Shown here: positions 37,062-49,226 of the stretch, piece by piece
Layout of the letters: the number at the start of each line of letters is the position of its first letter
How positions within the stretch are numbered: the first letter of the stretch is position 1
From: Cymodocea nodosa
Lineage: Eukaryota > Streptophyta > Magnoliopsida > Alismatales > Cymodoceaceae
Assembly: GCA_036874045.1 (NCBI GenBank)
Contig: JAZBRI010000009.1
Span: forward strand, 3,534,001-3,598,000
Direction of reading: 5' to 3'
DNA: 64,000 nucleotides
The notes under the pieces: model-generated
The model's input: only the letters and a program-made list of their open reading frames with translations
Database searches by the model: none
What the model was told of the DNA's origin: nothing
Made by a program: the position numbers and the translations under genes

Positions 37062-38939
37062 GGGTTTGCTTGTGTACTTGAAATTTGAATTCTACATAAT
37101 TTAAATTTTAATGGAATTTGAATTCTATAAAATTTGATGGAAAGAATTTAAAATCTGGGTGTTTGTGCATGTTCAAGAATTTGACGAAAATTAAAATTTA
37201 GGTATTTGTGCACATGACAGAATTGAACATAATTGATTTTTAATAAAATTAAGTAACGAATTAAAGTAATTAGTAAAAATGTAATTAATTTATTAATGAA
37301 TTATTTACATTAATAAATGAACATATTATTAAATTAAATATTTATATATCATTTATCAATTAATTAAATATATCATTATATAAAATAAATCAAAAATTAC
37401 AGAAATTGATAACTTTTTGGTTATATTACATGTTTAAAACAACAAAAGGTTAATTATAAATTCCTCGTAATGATCAAAAAAAGGTATATTATAAAAAATC
37501 TACTCATTATGATGTTTATAATATTCTCATTCACGACTATCTCATATTGCATACATAATATTTTCACGAAATTTATCTATAATTTCTTTTTTTTACTCTT
37601 ATGTGTTGTTCTCAATAGTGTTAACTATTTCATATTGTCCTTCTACATTTATAGAGTCTTTAACTTATATATTACGTTCATCTTGTTGTACTTCATCTTC
37701 AAGATCTTGACATAAGTCTGTTTTATCTGCATTACGAATGAAGTTGTGAACTAAAAAATATACTAATACTATTTTTGCTTGAGTTGTGAAAGGAAATGAC
37801 ATATATCCTTGTAATATTGCAAAATGATGTTTGACTACTCCAAATGTATGTTCAATTAATGTCTACAACTATGAATGTCTATAGTTGAAGTTTTCCACTG
37901 CATTTGTTGGTTGTCAATTTTATTCATATTTTGATAAGTGATATCGAACACCTCGAAATGGACATATAAACTCAAGCCTATTTGGAAATTCAGCATCAAC
38001 TAAGTAAAATTTACCAGTAAGTAATTATTCGATACAGTGATAAAAAATAGCAAGTTTCTCCTCTACACTCATATTTTGACTATTTGATAGTACTTTCATA
38101 TTTCTTAATAATCTACAAAATTGTGAAAAAACATTTTGACTTATTCGATAAATTTTTCTATAGTAAATAATTACCAGTAAGTAATTATTCGATATAGTGA
38201 TCAAATAAATTAATTACCAGTAAGTAGTAACACTTCAAGGAATCACGTCCAAGGAATCACGTCGACAGTGTCAACGAATGTTTTGATGGCCAGTAGGGCC
38301 TTGGCGTCGTTTTCGCTCCCTCTCTCCGACCCATACATGCCAAAATGCAAGGAAAGGAGCATGAAGATGTTGGAGATCACGGTGCTCATCTGGGCTCTCA
38401 GGCTCCTCTCTCTTCTAATATTCTTCTTCTTCTTCTTCTACTACTACTTTACCACTATTGTCCTATTTGTGGATCATGGTTTTGCTCCCAGCTACCCTTG
38501 GTTTTCCTCGACGTTAGGTGAGTGCGAGGGCGTGGGCGAGGGTGCAGGTGAGTGTGAGGTGCGAGCGAGTGCAAGGGCGTGGGCAAGCTCGAGGGCGCGG
38601 GCGAGTGTGAGGGCAAGTGCCGAGGGTGCAGGTGAACATGAGGGCCCGGGCGAGTGCAAGGGTGAGCGTGCAGCGCAGGCAAGTGTTGAGGGTGCAAGGG
38701 GTGAGGTCGAGCGTGAGGGGGCGAGGCCAAGCGGGAGGGCGAGCGTCGAGCAGTCTGTCGGAAAATGAATTCCGACCTTTTGGGTTGGGAATTCATTTTC
38801 CCAACCTTTACACATGATTGGAATTCAAATTCCTTGAGGGTTGGGAATTTGAATTCCAAATGATACAAACACCTCATGATTTGGAATTTGACGGAAAAAA
38901 TTTTCAATTCCATCAGGTTCCAAGTGCACAAATTCCCCC
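37062..38939 (-). mobile_element. PIF/Harbinger element (1.88 kb) carrying a GC-rich foreign segment
   Basis: TAA duplications flank it (37059-37061 and 38940-38942). Terminal repeats are GGGTTTGCTTGTGTACTTG and, read backwards from the right, GGGGGAATTTGTGCACTTGG. On the minus strand about 38020-37480 is a decayed Harbinger transposase (GKFYLVDAEFPNRLEFICPF, GVRYHLSKYE, LIEHTFGVVKHHFAILQG, VHNFIRNADK), with the catalytic N-terminal half missing. Between it and the right end lies a GC-rich stretch (38240-38770) unlike the rest of the element. It includes an ATG frame from 38268 with a hydrophobic segment and then a G-rich minisatellite. It is inserted in the gag region of a gypsy element. Confidence 0.75.
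38515..38770. repeat. G-rich degenerate minisatellite inside the Harbinger element
   Basis: Short units of the GAGGGCGWGGGCGAGTGY and GTGAGGGYGCAGG kind repeat irregularly. The plus-strand frame through it yields Glu/Gly/Ala/Arg low complexity and is probably not coding. Confidence 0.6.
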
Positions 38940-39709
38940 TAAGATAGGATGGAATGAGGGTAGTTGGTGGAAGGGCTAATCACCCATTTTGGCAAGAGTT
39001 CACTCCATAATTATAAGGCAAAACTTTTTAAGTTGTAACAACAGGATACAATGACACAAAATACCTAATCAATTTCAATGCTTAGTCCACACAGGTCACA
39101 AGCCTCTTTAAGGATGGCTTGGAGGTGTTCTTCATTGGTAAGAAATAGGAGGACATTAGAACAGATGTTCAATATTTTCAACCATTAGATTTGGTAATGG
39201 CGATCTCTTTCACATGTTTGTAAGAATTGTATAAGGGAGTTAGGGGTTTTGGAGATAAGGTGGGGAATTTTGCATGGCATGGTCAATGTAGGGAAGAAGG
39301 GGTATATAGATAATTTAGGTCAGACTTAGAGCAACTTATGGTCTACAATAGTGAAGGATGATAAGTTCTCAACGTTTCATAGGAGTGGAGCAATGATGGG
39401 GGATACAAGGGTAGCCACCAGGGAGAAGATTTCATATAAGAGGTGACACCCACATTGTAAGATTGTCTCATGAGGAAGAACAATGACGAAGGGAGATGAT
39501 GTTGTACTTTTGCTATGACAAAAAAAACTTCACAAGGAACACATTTGCAAGGCAAGGGAACTACTTTTGCTACATGAAGTTGAGTTAGATGATAGAAGAG
39601 AAGAGGAAGAGCTAGTGGAAGATGAAGGCAAAGACTCATTATAGATGTCACTACAACGCTCTTATGAGAGATTCTCATCCAAACATTGTCAAATTATAAA
39701 GGTAATTAT

Positions 39710-41830
39710 GTAAGGAGGACGTTATCAATGTTGGTGGATCTAGGGAGCACCCATAATTTTATTAGCCAAAACATTATAAAAAAACTGTGTTTGCCCATTA
39801 ATGTTGGAAGAACTAGAAGTGGCCAATGTAGAGGAAATCTTGAGGAAAACTAAACATATCTCCTTCATAGTTTTAATTGAAGGGGAGAGGATTGAGGGAG
39901 ATTCACCGAAGTAGGATAAGTAGGAACCCCACAAAGTGACAAAAATTTCAACAGATTTTTTCATAACCTATGAGATTGCTAGTAACAAGGACGTATGATC
40001 ACAAGATTATGCTAAAGGATCTTAACAAGACAATGGCAATAAAATCACATAAATATGCTTATTTTCAATGTAAACAAATTAAGAAATAGATAGGAACTTA
40101 TTGTTAAATCAGCAAATATGACTTAATATGGGTTGAATTTGCATCACCAATATTGTTAGTTAAAAAAAGGGTGATAGTTAGAGAATGCACATTGATTACT
40201 ATGAATTAAACAAAACTATAATTAAGGATAAATATCCAATGCACATAATAGATGAATTGGGTAGGGCCAAGTGATTTTCAATGATAGATCTTAGATTTGA
40301 CAACCATCAGATTTAAGTGGTAGAAGTTAGTACTTCTTATGATATGCCTTTGAAACACACAATGGCCATTATGAGTTCATTATTAAGTCATTTAGATTAA
40401 GCAATGCTGCACCTACGACTTTTTAGGCTATCACGAATGATTTATTTAAACCTTATTTGAGACAATTTGGGTTGATCTTTTTTGATGATATTTTGCTATG
40501 TAGTGTTGCTTATAACAATCATTTACAACATTTGAGGAAGGTCTTGTGGATTTTGTTGGCTAACAAAGAATGTAATGCAAAAGGAGTAAATGTCTGTCAG
40601 TTTACATTTAATACAATATCTTATTTAGGACACGTTGTAAGACCTCAAAAGGTAGCAATGGTGGTAGATAAAGTGTAAGTCAAGCTCTATTGGTTAGTCT
40701 TTAAGACATTTAAAGCTCTGTGTAGCCTTGTCAAGTTGTTAGGCTACTATTATAGGTTCATATGAGATTATGGTAAAATAGTTGAACCTTTGAACGCCAC
40801 TCATCAAAAGGAGAATTTCCATTGGGACGATGAAAAGTAACTTGCATTTCAATCACTCAAGGAGGCACTTTACTAAGGCGCCATCGGTAGTTCTTCTAGA
40901 TTTCTCTAAGACATTTGTCATTGAATGCAGTGCTTTGGGAGTTGGGATGGGCACAATATTAATGCAAAGGGGTCACTTAACAACATACATGAATAAGATT
41001 GATAAGAAATGGCACACCCATTTATGAGAGAGAAATGTTAGCCATTTTAATAGCCATCAGCAAGTGAAAACCACTTTTGTGGGGTAGCAATTTACATTTA
41101 GAACCGATCATATTAGCTTAAAAGTACTTGGAGGATTAATAGATCAGAATGGTAACGTAAGAATGTTGGCTCGCCAAGTTAGTAGGATTCAATTACAAAA
41201 TAGAGTACAAGCTAGATAGAGACTACCGATAAAGAAACAGATGCACTGCTTAGACGAAAAATCTAATCAGAATGGTTTTAAAAAGTAAGGGAGCACCACA
41301 ATAACTCCTTGCCTTATGCAGAGCTCACGGCATTTTGATGGGATGACCATTTAAATACTAACAACTACAATTATTTTAAAGTTTAGAATTAAAAGTTTAA
41401 GGTAATAACCAAAGAAAATTGCTATTGCAAGAATTTTATGATTCTTCAGTGATGAGTCATGCAGGCTTTGAGAAGAGCGCTCAAAAATTTAAAACTAATG
41501 TATTTTGGAAATGGTGGCGACAAGATCTAGAGCGGTACGTTAAAGAATGCGATGAATGTCAACAAATCAAGTACGACAGTTTGTCTCTAGTTGAATTATC
41601 ACAATCACTAACAATTTCTAAAGTTAAGTTGAACAGATACCGGGCATAAACTTCGTAGAAGACCTCCTTAATTCTGAAGGTGAAACTTACATTATGGTTG
41701 TTGTGGATAGATTCACAAAATATGGTTATTTTTATATCTCTTACACGTCTATTTTCAGCAAGAGAGATTACATAAATATTTTGCAGAATATATTGTCGAG
41801 TTAGATGACATTCGGAAGACAAGAGATCTT
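39710..41830 (+). pseudogene. gypsy pol pseudogene
   Basis: Recognisable in order: protease LVDLGSTHNFIS (about 39735), RT with YYELNKTIIKDKYP (about 40195) and FFDDILLCS (about 40480, the F/YxDD box), SYLGHVV (about 40620), RNase H start FSKTFVIECSALGVGMG (about 40905), the integrase zinc-finger region with SHAGFEKSAQKFK and ECDECQQ (41450-41570), and integrase core VVVDRFTKYGYF (about 41695). Many stop codons and frame changes. Dead. Confidence 0.75.
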
Positions 41831-43929
41831 TACCTTTTAAAAGAAAATTATTTACGTGTCAACAGGAATTACAGTTGTATATGTTTTGAACATATCGCCT
41901 TCAAAACAACCTCATGATTAGATGCACTTGCTACCATAGGTGGAATGTTGATGTAATGCAATTGTCCACAGTGTTGCATGCAGGTCAAACTCTTCTTGCA
42001 GGATTGTATGGGGTTCGCCTATTCTTGCATCTTGCTTACATCTTACCAGACATCAGATTGATACAAAATTGTGTAATCAAGACAAGAGGTCATCTACAAC
42101 TGACTCCAACATTGGGTGTATTTAAAGCTTCAATTGTACTGACAGCAATTGGTGGTGACGCTCAGCTCGGCAGAAACTCATGGTCTGTCGTTATCACAGG
42201 TCATTTTACTTACGGGAATTGACAAGATCACATATCGTTTAACGACTAACCTTGGTTTCGGAGAGATTCCGTCTGTCTTCCGCGTGTGATGGTTGTGCAG
42301 ACGGACAAGATCGACGTAGAGGTTGAGTGATAGATATATAATAGATCTGGCAGGTATGAGTTGTAAAGCAAACGTTTGGATGTTGCAGTTTTCGAGTTGA
42401 TAAACCCTTACTCTTGAGGTTTTCACTCTCGAGGTGTGGTGTTTTCCATAGCTCTCGTCCAGGCCGAGGTCGTCGCTCCGAGCACGGACCGACGAAGTAC
42501 TCGCATCAAAAGGAAACCCTAAAGGATCCTCTCCCACTCCCACCTTACCGGCCTCGTCGGTCGTCTCTGGAGCTGATTGCTTCGATGCTCGTGGTTTTGA
42601 AGCAGGCAGGCATGGTCGGCGCCGTCGGGGTTTTCTAAAATCCTTCGGTGACGTTTTTTCCCAGCTTGCTCTCAACATTTGCCTTTTTTTCTTTTGTTTC
42701 TAAAACCAAAAGAAGATTTGCCTTTTTTTTTTTTTTCTCCTTTTTCTGCTTGGTTCCTTCCTGTTTTCGTCTTCCAAACCTGAGCAGAGAATACGAACAG
42801 AGGAGGCGTGCTACTGTTAAAGATCCATAGCCATTTATTTTTATCATCTACCTGCTCTTTTATCTTTGTTGCGGTGGCTTTTGGACGCTGAAGTGGTTCA
42901 CCGGGGATCATCCTCTCGTGACCTCAATCTCTTTTTTTACTTCGAACTGGTGTTTAGGTTGGCTAGTTTTCTCTTCGGCATTTCGATTTTCACTTTTGTG
43001 GAACAACGAACAAGATGAGTGAGATTCGACACTATCTGTCCAGTCAGCTATTTCTTTTTTTTTTCTCGATTGCCAGATTGGATGCTTTCATCACGAATGT
43101 AACCTTATTATCAAAATTGTCAAGATTTTCACTTTTGTGGTTAACATGTTTGTTTCTACCTTGCTACTGGAATCAAATATAGAATTTTATTGCAGTTTCG
43201 CAATGCTCAGACAAGGGCTCCGTCCGTGCAAGTGATCCTTTTTATTTCCTCTGTCATTCCTTTCTACATCAAGAGATACAGGGACTAGGACTTGCTGAAA
43301 ACGACAACTCTAAAGGTATGCTTTGGATTAGATGATAAGCTTGAAGATTATATTGGATAGTCGAGATTTTGCACATTATTTAAGGTATTTAAAATTTGTA
43401 GTTTATGGTTGTGTGAATTTGTCCTATTCATGGAAATGGAACATTTGGATGAGATGATAGTTTGGCATAGGATTTTGAGATAAATGTAATGATTAAATTG
43501 CTAATGTACACTATGTTGACAATAAAATAATAATTTTCTACTAATTAATATAATTTATATTAAGTAAAATAACTATTAATAATATTTTTAAATTATTAAT
43601 GAATAATATGATTAATACTGTTATGATGTTATTTACTATAGTTATTAATGATTGATAACTATTGTTAGTTATAAATATTACTACAAATAATAATTATGTA
43701 TTAATTATTATTAAGTTAACATTAACATTAATGGTAATAGATATTATTATAATTAGCAGTGTTATTAACCTTATTATTAATACCATATTATTATAGTTAT
43801 AAAATTATTAATTGTAATGATACTATTTATATTGTATTTAATTACAAATAATATTTGGTTATTGTTTTAATTAGTATTAACCTAGAAAATAATTAATTCA
43901 AGTAATATTATTTAATATTAATTATAGTT
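41831..43929. other. Anonymous region with a GC-rich block
   Basis: An ATG frame of 102 codons (41914-42222, plus) has no recognised domain. About 42230-42640 is GC-rich with frames on both strands (166 codons on the minus strand from 42678), again without a known domain. It could be the leader or promoter of a lost gene or a captured fragment. About 43480-43930 is AT-rich low complexity. Confidence 0.35.
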
Positions 43930-44340
43930 TAGAATATAAAGTACAACAACAACAATCTGAATCATAATATCACTATATGAGGTATGCCACATAAATCTTT
44001 TTCTTTTATGTATTTCTATTTATGTTCAAATCTTCAATTAAATTACATAAATTTAATTTTTTTTTCATAATTCCTAGCCAAGTAGTTTTAGACTTTCCTC
44101 TAATTAATTCTTCTCTCATAATTGATGTATTCTTTGGTCTCGTAAGGATACGATCAAACCACTTGAGCTGATTTTCTTTTATCTTATTTTTAATTGATTC
44201 AACTTTTATTCTATTTTTAATAAATTTATTTTTTAGTTTTTCCCTTGTAGTATTATCACTCATCCGTCTAAACATTCACATCTTTGTAATACTAATTTTT
44301 TACATATGATCATGCAAAAATGACTATTATCATATTCATA
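43930..44340 (-). mobile_element. RTE LINE 3'-end fragment
   Basis: The minus-strand frame 44275-44006 reads FRRMSDNTTREKLKNKFIKN, then ENQLKWFDRILTRPKNTSIM, the C-terminal region after the reverse transcriptase in RTE LINEs (compare QLSGSVI / RRMSDN-like text in the intron 2 element). The plus strand shows ACAACAACAACAA at 43944, the complement of the TTG-type tail. It is 5'-truncated. Confidence 0.75.
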
Positions 44341-47300
44341 ATAATACTAATAGTTGAACAAGTGCCAAACGTTCTCTATAACCTCTAGCTTGAATATATG
44401 GATAACCTAGCAAAGCCTACCAACATCTTCAAATAGATAAGAATGAAAAGAACAAGTGCTACCTTGTCTTCACCTTTTCATAGTGGAACCCAAATATACT
44501 GGCTAAATGGAAACCATGCTTATGCAAGACAACCTACATGGATACCTCATTATATCACATCTGCCATGCAAAAAAATTGATCCTTGGGTGAGATATAGGA
44601 GTTCCAAACAAATTTCCACACTTTCATTTGCACCCTTCCATAAGATAGGATGAGAAGAATGATTAGATAACTAAGAAGACTACCAAAGGTTGTTTTTGAG
44701 TCACATGGTTCCTTCTAAATTGGAAATCCCACACTATTTTTGCCCAGAAATACCTGGGGCTATCAAATGAGGCAAGTTGAGTTAGACCCAATCCATTTTT
44801 ATTTTACCTAGCTATAAATGGGCTGGATTAGACTTGACCCTTTTATTAAATGGGTAACACTTTTGGTACCCAAATTTGACCTATGGTCCAAGAAGATACA
44901 TTAGAGCTGGCCCAACATTTAATGGGTTTAATGGGTAGGTGGGTATGACAAGTGCCTTGTTGGTAAATGGGTATTTGGGTAGATAAATGGTTATAGCTTT
45001 GTGGGTATATATTATTCTATGATCAAATTACAATTAAATCTACAACTTCCAAACCAACATTCAAATCTATAAATATAATAATTGAATATTTAAACCAACC
45101 CAAATATAAACTTAACAAATACTGCCAATAAATAAGAAGACAAATTTTGAAATTTTCAATCCACATTACATGTCCACACATCACTTAGTTACCATAGTCC
45201 ACATGTATTCGTACCATCCTTTTTTAATAAAACACTGTCCACGCTCCACAACATAACACATAACATAGTCACATGGTGTAACACTGTCTACCGAGGCATG
45301 ACCTTTGCTATAAGACTTTAAGGGTGAAGAGAGGAGAAGATTTGAGTTTTTCATGTAGTTTAATTAAAGCTAAATTAAGAAAAACCTATATGTAAGTGCA
45401 AAATGACTCTTAAGACGTATAAGGTTATAGTCTATGAAGTATGAGCTTAGGTAAGCACTTAAGGTATACATAAGGAAAGTGTTAGATGCCTCGCCTAAAT
45501 TACTTGTCCTCTTGTTTTCTCCAAATAGGTTGCTTGCTGGGTGTTTAAGGTGAGGGGGTTCTATCCTAAGGTTAAGTAAATGTTAAGTGATAAGCCTAAG
45601 TATAAACTGTGAGAGGTGAGGTATAGGCCCATGTGGCTCATATGAGATGACGTAAGATGAGGAGAAAGGATTTACAAAGACTAAGAGAGAAAAGTTGTGT
45701 AATAATTTCTCATTCACATGTAGCTATGAAGGGACATATTCTAAGTGCAACTAAAGTGTCATAATCATGGTGTGTGTATGGTTAAGTTAGTCTAAGGAAA
45801 ACAAAAGAACATAAGGAAATAATGCAAAAAAAATTAGCAAGGCATGAATGAATGCATGACTAAGTATGAGGATGCGATATGGATGTAAGAAGAATAAAAG
45901 CTAACAATTAAATCAAAGTTGGTTATTAGTATTTTAGTTATAACTGGTGGAAAAGACTGTGGGCTCCCATGAAATCCCCCAAGTGGCCTAAAATGATTGG
46001 TGGTGGTGATTTTTATTATTAAGTGAATAGGGTTTTCATTTATTTAACGTAAGTATACATGAGATGAAAAGATGAGAAATAGATATGCAAGCAAGATGAG
46101 ATTAGAGGTAAGCCTATGGGGCTTGGAACGAAGAGATGAGAAGGAATATGCATGATTCTAACTTATATGTAATTAAAGTCAAAATAAATATACATTCCTA
46201 ATTAGAAGGAAAGAAGAGAGGAGAGCTTCATAAAATCCTATAAGGAAGAAAGGAATTGGAGATGAGAAAGAGTGAAGAGGAGGAGTTAGGATGAAATGAG
46301 ATGAGAAGGGGATGGCAGATTAGAGAGCTATATGCTTCTAAACTATATCCCATTTAGGATGGGAATGCGATTAACTAAAATATATTTATTGTGAATTATG
46401 ATTAAGGATCAAAAGAAACAAAAAAAATAAAACCTAAAAGCTAGGATGAATGCATGAGCATGAATGAAATGATGTGAAATTATGCAATAATATACATGAA
46501 AACATGAGATGGCATGCATTAATATTACATGAAAAGAAATGCATTAATTAGTATGTATGAGTCTATGTGAATATGCATGGATATGGATGAAGGTATGGAA
46601 TTTTTTGATTATGGGGGGAGAAAAATAAAAGGAAAATAAAATGATTATGAGATGGGTAAAATAAGGTGATTATGAAGATGAAAAAATAAAATGATTATGG
46701 TGGTGGAAAGTAAAATGGTTATGGAGAGGATAAATAAAGCAATTATAGAGATGGTGAAAATAGGATTATTAAGAAGAGGAAAACAATAATTATGAAAATA
46801 ATGGTACATTAGGGAAAATGGTGATTAAGGGTAATGATGGGTCGATTAAGGGAAATAGTGGGTGAAGGAAATTAGAAAATGCACACTTAGCAAGAGGGAA
46901 ATGACTTGTTGTCTGATGATGTAAATTAATCATTAATCTTTAGAGTGGGATGTCAACACAATCCATATTAAATGTTTACAACTTTGGAAAGTCTAACGGA
47001 CAACAAAAACCAACAGTTAAAGAAAAATAAGTCATATGAGACACATGGTCTAAATGTCCAAGGTAACACAAGTCCAACCACAATAAATAAACACATGGTT
47101 CATAAATCACAGCTTCACATCTTCACATTGCACCACAGCACGCATATACCTGAAAATAATGAAAGAAAACATAAGCAAAATCGCAAATCAGTAAAACACA
47201 CCATTTGATGTAGAAAAATAAGATAAATCAGACTTGATAAACAAACATAAATCTGTAAATGATGAGCAATTAGACTTTAGTCAATATAAGGAAAAAAGTA

Positions 47301-49226
47301 ATATTCTTCAAATAAAAATTATTGTATATGCAAGTGATATGCACTTAAAATATCTAACATAGCTATAAATAATTTTGAAATCTTTGTGTTGTCAAATCTG
47401 ATTAAAAGTCTAAGAAAGAATGTTTAACGAAAATTGTCATCAAAAGGAAAGCTGGAATGGAGTTGATAACATGTTATAGACGTTGATATTTGCAGATAAC
47501 AAATATTAAGCCTGAGGTACAATTTGCAAATTATTTTTTAAGTACGAAAAAGACAATTGATAAATAATATAATGACATTTGAGAAAAATGATCCACACAA
47601 TTTAGGGGCTTGGGTTCCACATAGTTGCTAAGTAGCCCTACAAAGAAAAATAAAGTTAACTTAGAAACATAGAATATCTTGCAGCGTGCACACTAAATAA
47701 ATCGGCATACATTCATCCAAAATCAATGACAATATTCCAAAACAATTGGAAGATAGATAATTGGATAATCTAATAAGTATTATCAAATGAAGTAAAGAAC
47801 TATATTAGTAATGTTTAGTGATATAGCTAATATATCTCAAGTTGTATGTAGGGTAGTAGAATTTTGAGTTTTGGTTTCCTTGATCTTCCATTATCATCAC
47901 TTCTTTGGTGAGTTTTTCCATGGTATATTCCATAGTACCTTGTAAACAAACATTGAGATATTAAAATAAATATCTCATTCCTTATAAGTTTAACATAAAT
48001 AAAAATACTTTACTTTTTCTTTCAAACAACTAATCTTGAGTGTATATTTCATGATTACAGTTGTCAAACCTCCTCAATTTTAGCAAGTATTGCCAGTTAT
48101 TTTCGGAGATGCATATTGTCAGATCCCATGCCGAGGTTGGTTTTGAATCTTGTAAATTTTTTTTGTTTATTTGCTTATCAATTCTCAATGAGATTTCAAT
48201 TTCTGGTTCACTCTCGTTGGCATACTTGTACCAGGAAAATCGATCATCATTTTCTATTGCCTTTATTGTCTTGTAAGGGATCATATGAGTCATATCATTG
48301 TGTTTTTTCTCCAACAGACAATACAAACTGACTTAAAAAAGCTTGGGCATAAGATTGAACATCATGAGGGAAACCTGAAGTTTTTGAGGGCTCAATCAGG
48401 AAATATAGAAAAATCAATTCATAGTCTTCAAGGTTAGTCATTGAAGGTAGAAGATTTTCACAAGAAACACATATATTTAGCCTAGTTAATTGATTCGTAT
48501 TTTGTAGGTTGTATTAGATTTTTACTTCTTATGAATAATGACTTTTGGAATGTTTCAAGATGCTAAAGTTAATATTTTGTTTTTTCTTAAATTCATTCTT
48601 CACACACCCAATGGATGGCAAAGATGAGAAAAATTCAAGCCAACAAACGTTATCTGGAATTTCCTTTAGATTCCAACTTGTAGCTAATAGTTTCATTTAT
48701 TACTTAAAGTCTTGCAAGAGGAGGTTCCATGCCAAGCTTATTACTTCAAATGAAGGATTAAGTTATGACTTTAGAATAAAAGTGAAGAGAAATGGCCTTA
48801 AATTTACATGCAAAAAAGATACAATGATCTACTTACTATTTATCAATTCATTCCCCATACCGTACTTGCTTAAATTCTTTTATTTTCAGCTTTCAATTGA
48901 TAGAATAACTTACACAACTTTCATTGTTACAGCAAGGCAATGATTGTTGTTCCTTGGGATACTTGAGATAGGGAGGGCTTTGTATTGATCAGTTCTAGTC
49001 ACTACATGTGCTTCCTTCTTGATGAAAAATCTACTTTATTTCCATAGAATTCATTACCTTTCCATGTGTAAGTTAGAAATACTTGTCAATGTAATTTCTT
49101 CTCATCATATCAATCTTCAAAAATATATTGTGGTAAGGTCTGATATGAAAACACTCAATTGCATTCCAAACTTGACAAGCAACTATCTTAAGACTAATGA
49201 GGGCCAAGCGAGACTTGGATATCGAA
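44341..49226. other. Long anonymous AT-rich region
   Basis: No gene could be supported. About 44770-45000 repeats AAATGGGT/AATGGGTA motifs on both strands, as in some hAT-like elements, but ends were not found. Frames at 48030-48326 (minus) and 48545-48943 (plus) start from non-ATG codons and show no domain. Confidence 0.35.
46600..46810. repeat. 25-bp minisatellite, about seven copies
   Basis: AAATGATTATG-type cores start at about 46643, 46668, 46693, 46718, 46740, 46764 and 46789, a spacing of 22-25 bases. Units diverge by several bases. Confidence 0.6.

Larger units (their letters stand above)
36738..39680 (+). pseudogene. gypsy gag pseudogene, split by a transposon
   Basis: Opens at an ATG with MAEEQTIIEMVRLLGAKM, typical of a gypsy gag start. 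It is broken at 37059-38942 by the Harbinger insertion and resumes at about 38943. The resumed part contains NDTKYLINFNALSTQVTSLF-like and EDIRTDVQYFQPLDLVMAI-like text, the retrotransposon gag core, with stops. Non-functional. Confidence 0.6.
36675..41830 (+). mobile_element. Ty3/gypsy retrotransposon remnant, interrupted by a Harbinger element
   Basis: Starts with a tRNA-Met-like primer-binding site (TTGGTATTGAAATC at about 36675). gag and pol remnants follow on the plus strand. Domain order is gag, protease, reverse transcriptase, RNase H, integrase, as in Ty3/gypsy. The integrase wording (VVVDRFTKYGYF) resembles chromovirus-type elements. The copy stops in the integrase core at about 41830 and no 3' LTR was identified. 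Confidence 0.75.

Noticed and set aside
37480..38020. A plus-strand membrane-protein-like frame (37470-37715)
   Set aside because: The hydrophobic text is the complement of AT-rich Harbinger transposase sequence, whose minus-strand reading has family motifs.
48030..48943. Two frames of 98 and 132 codons as possible genes
   Set aside because: They begin at non-ATG codons, show no domain or splice context, and lie in AT-rich repeat DNA.
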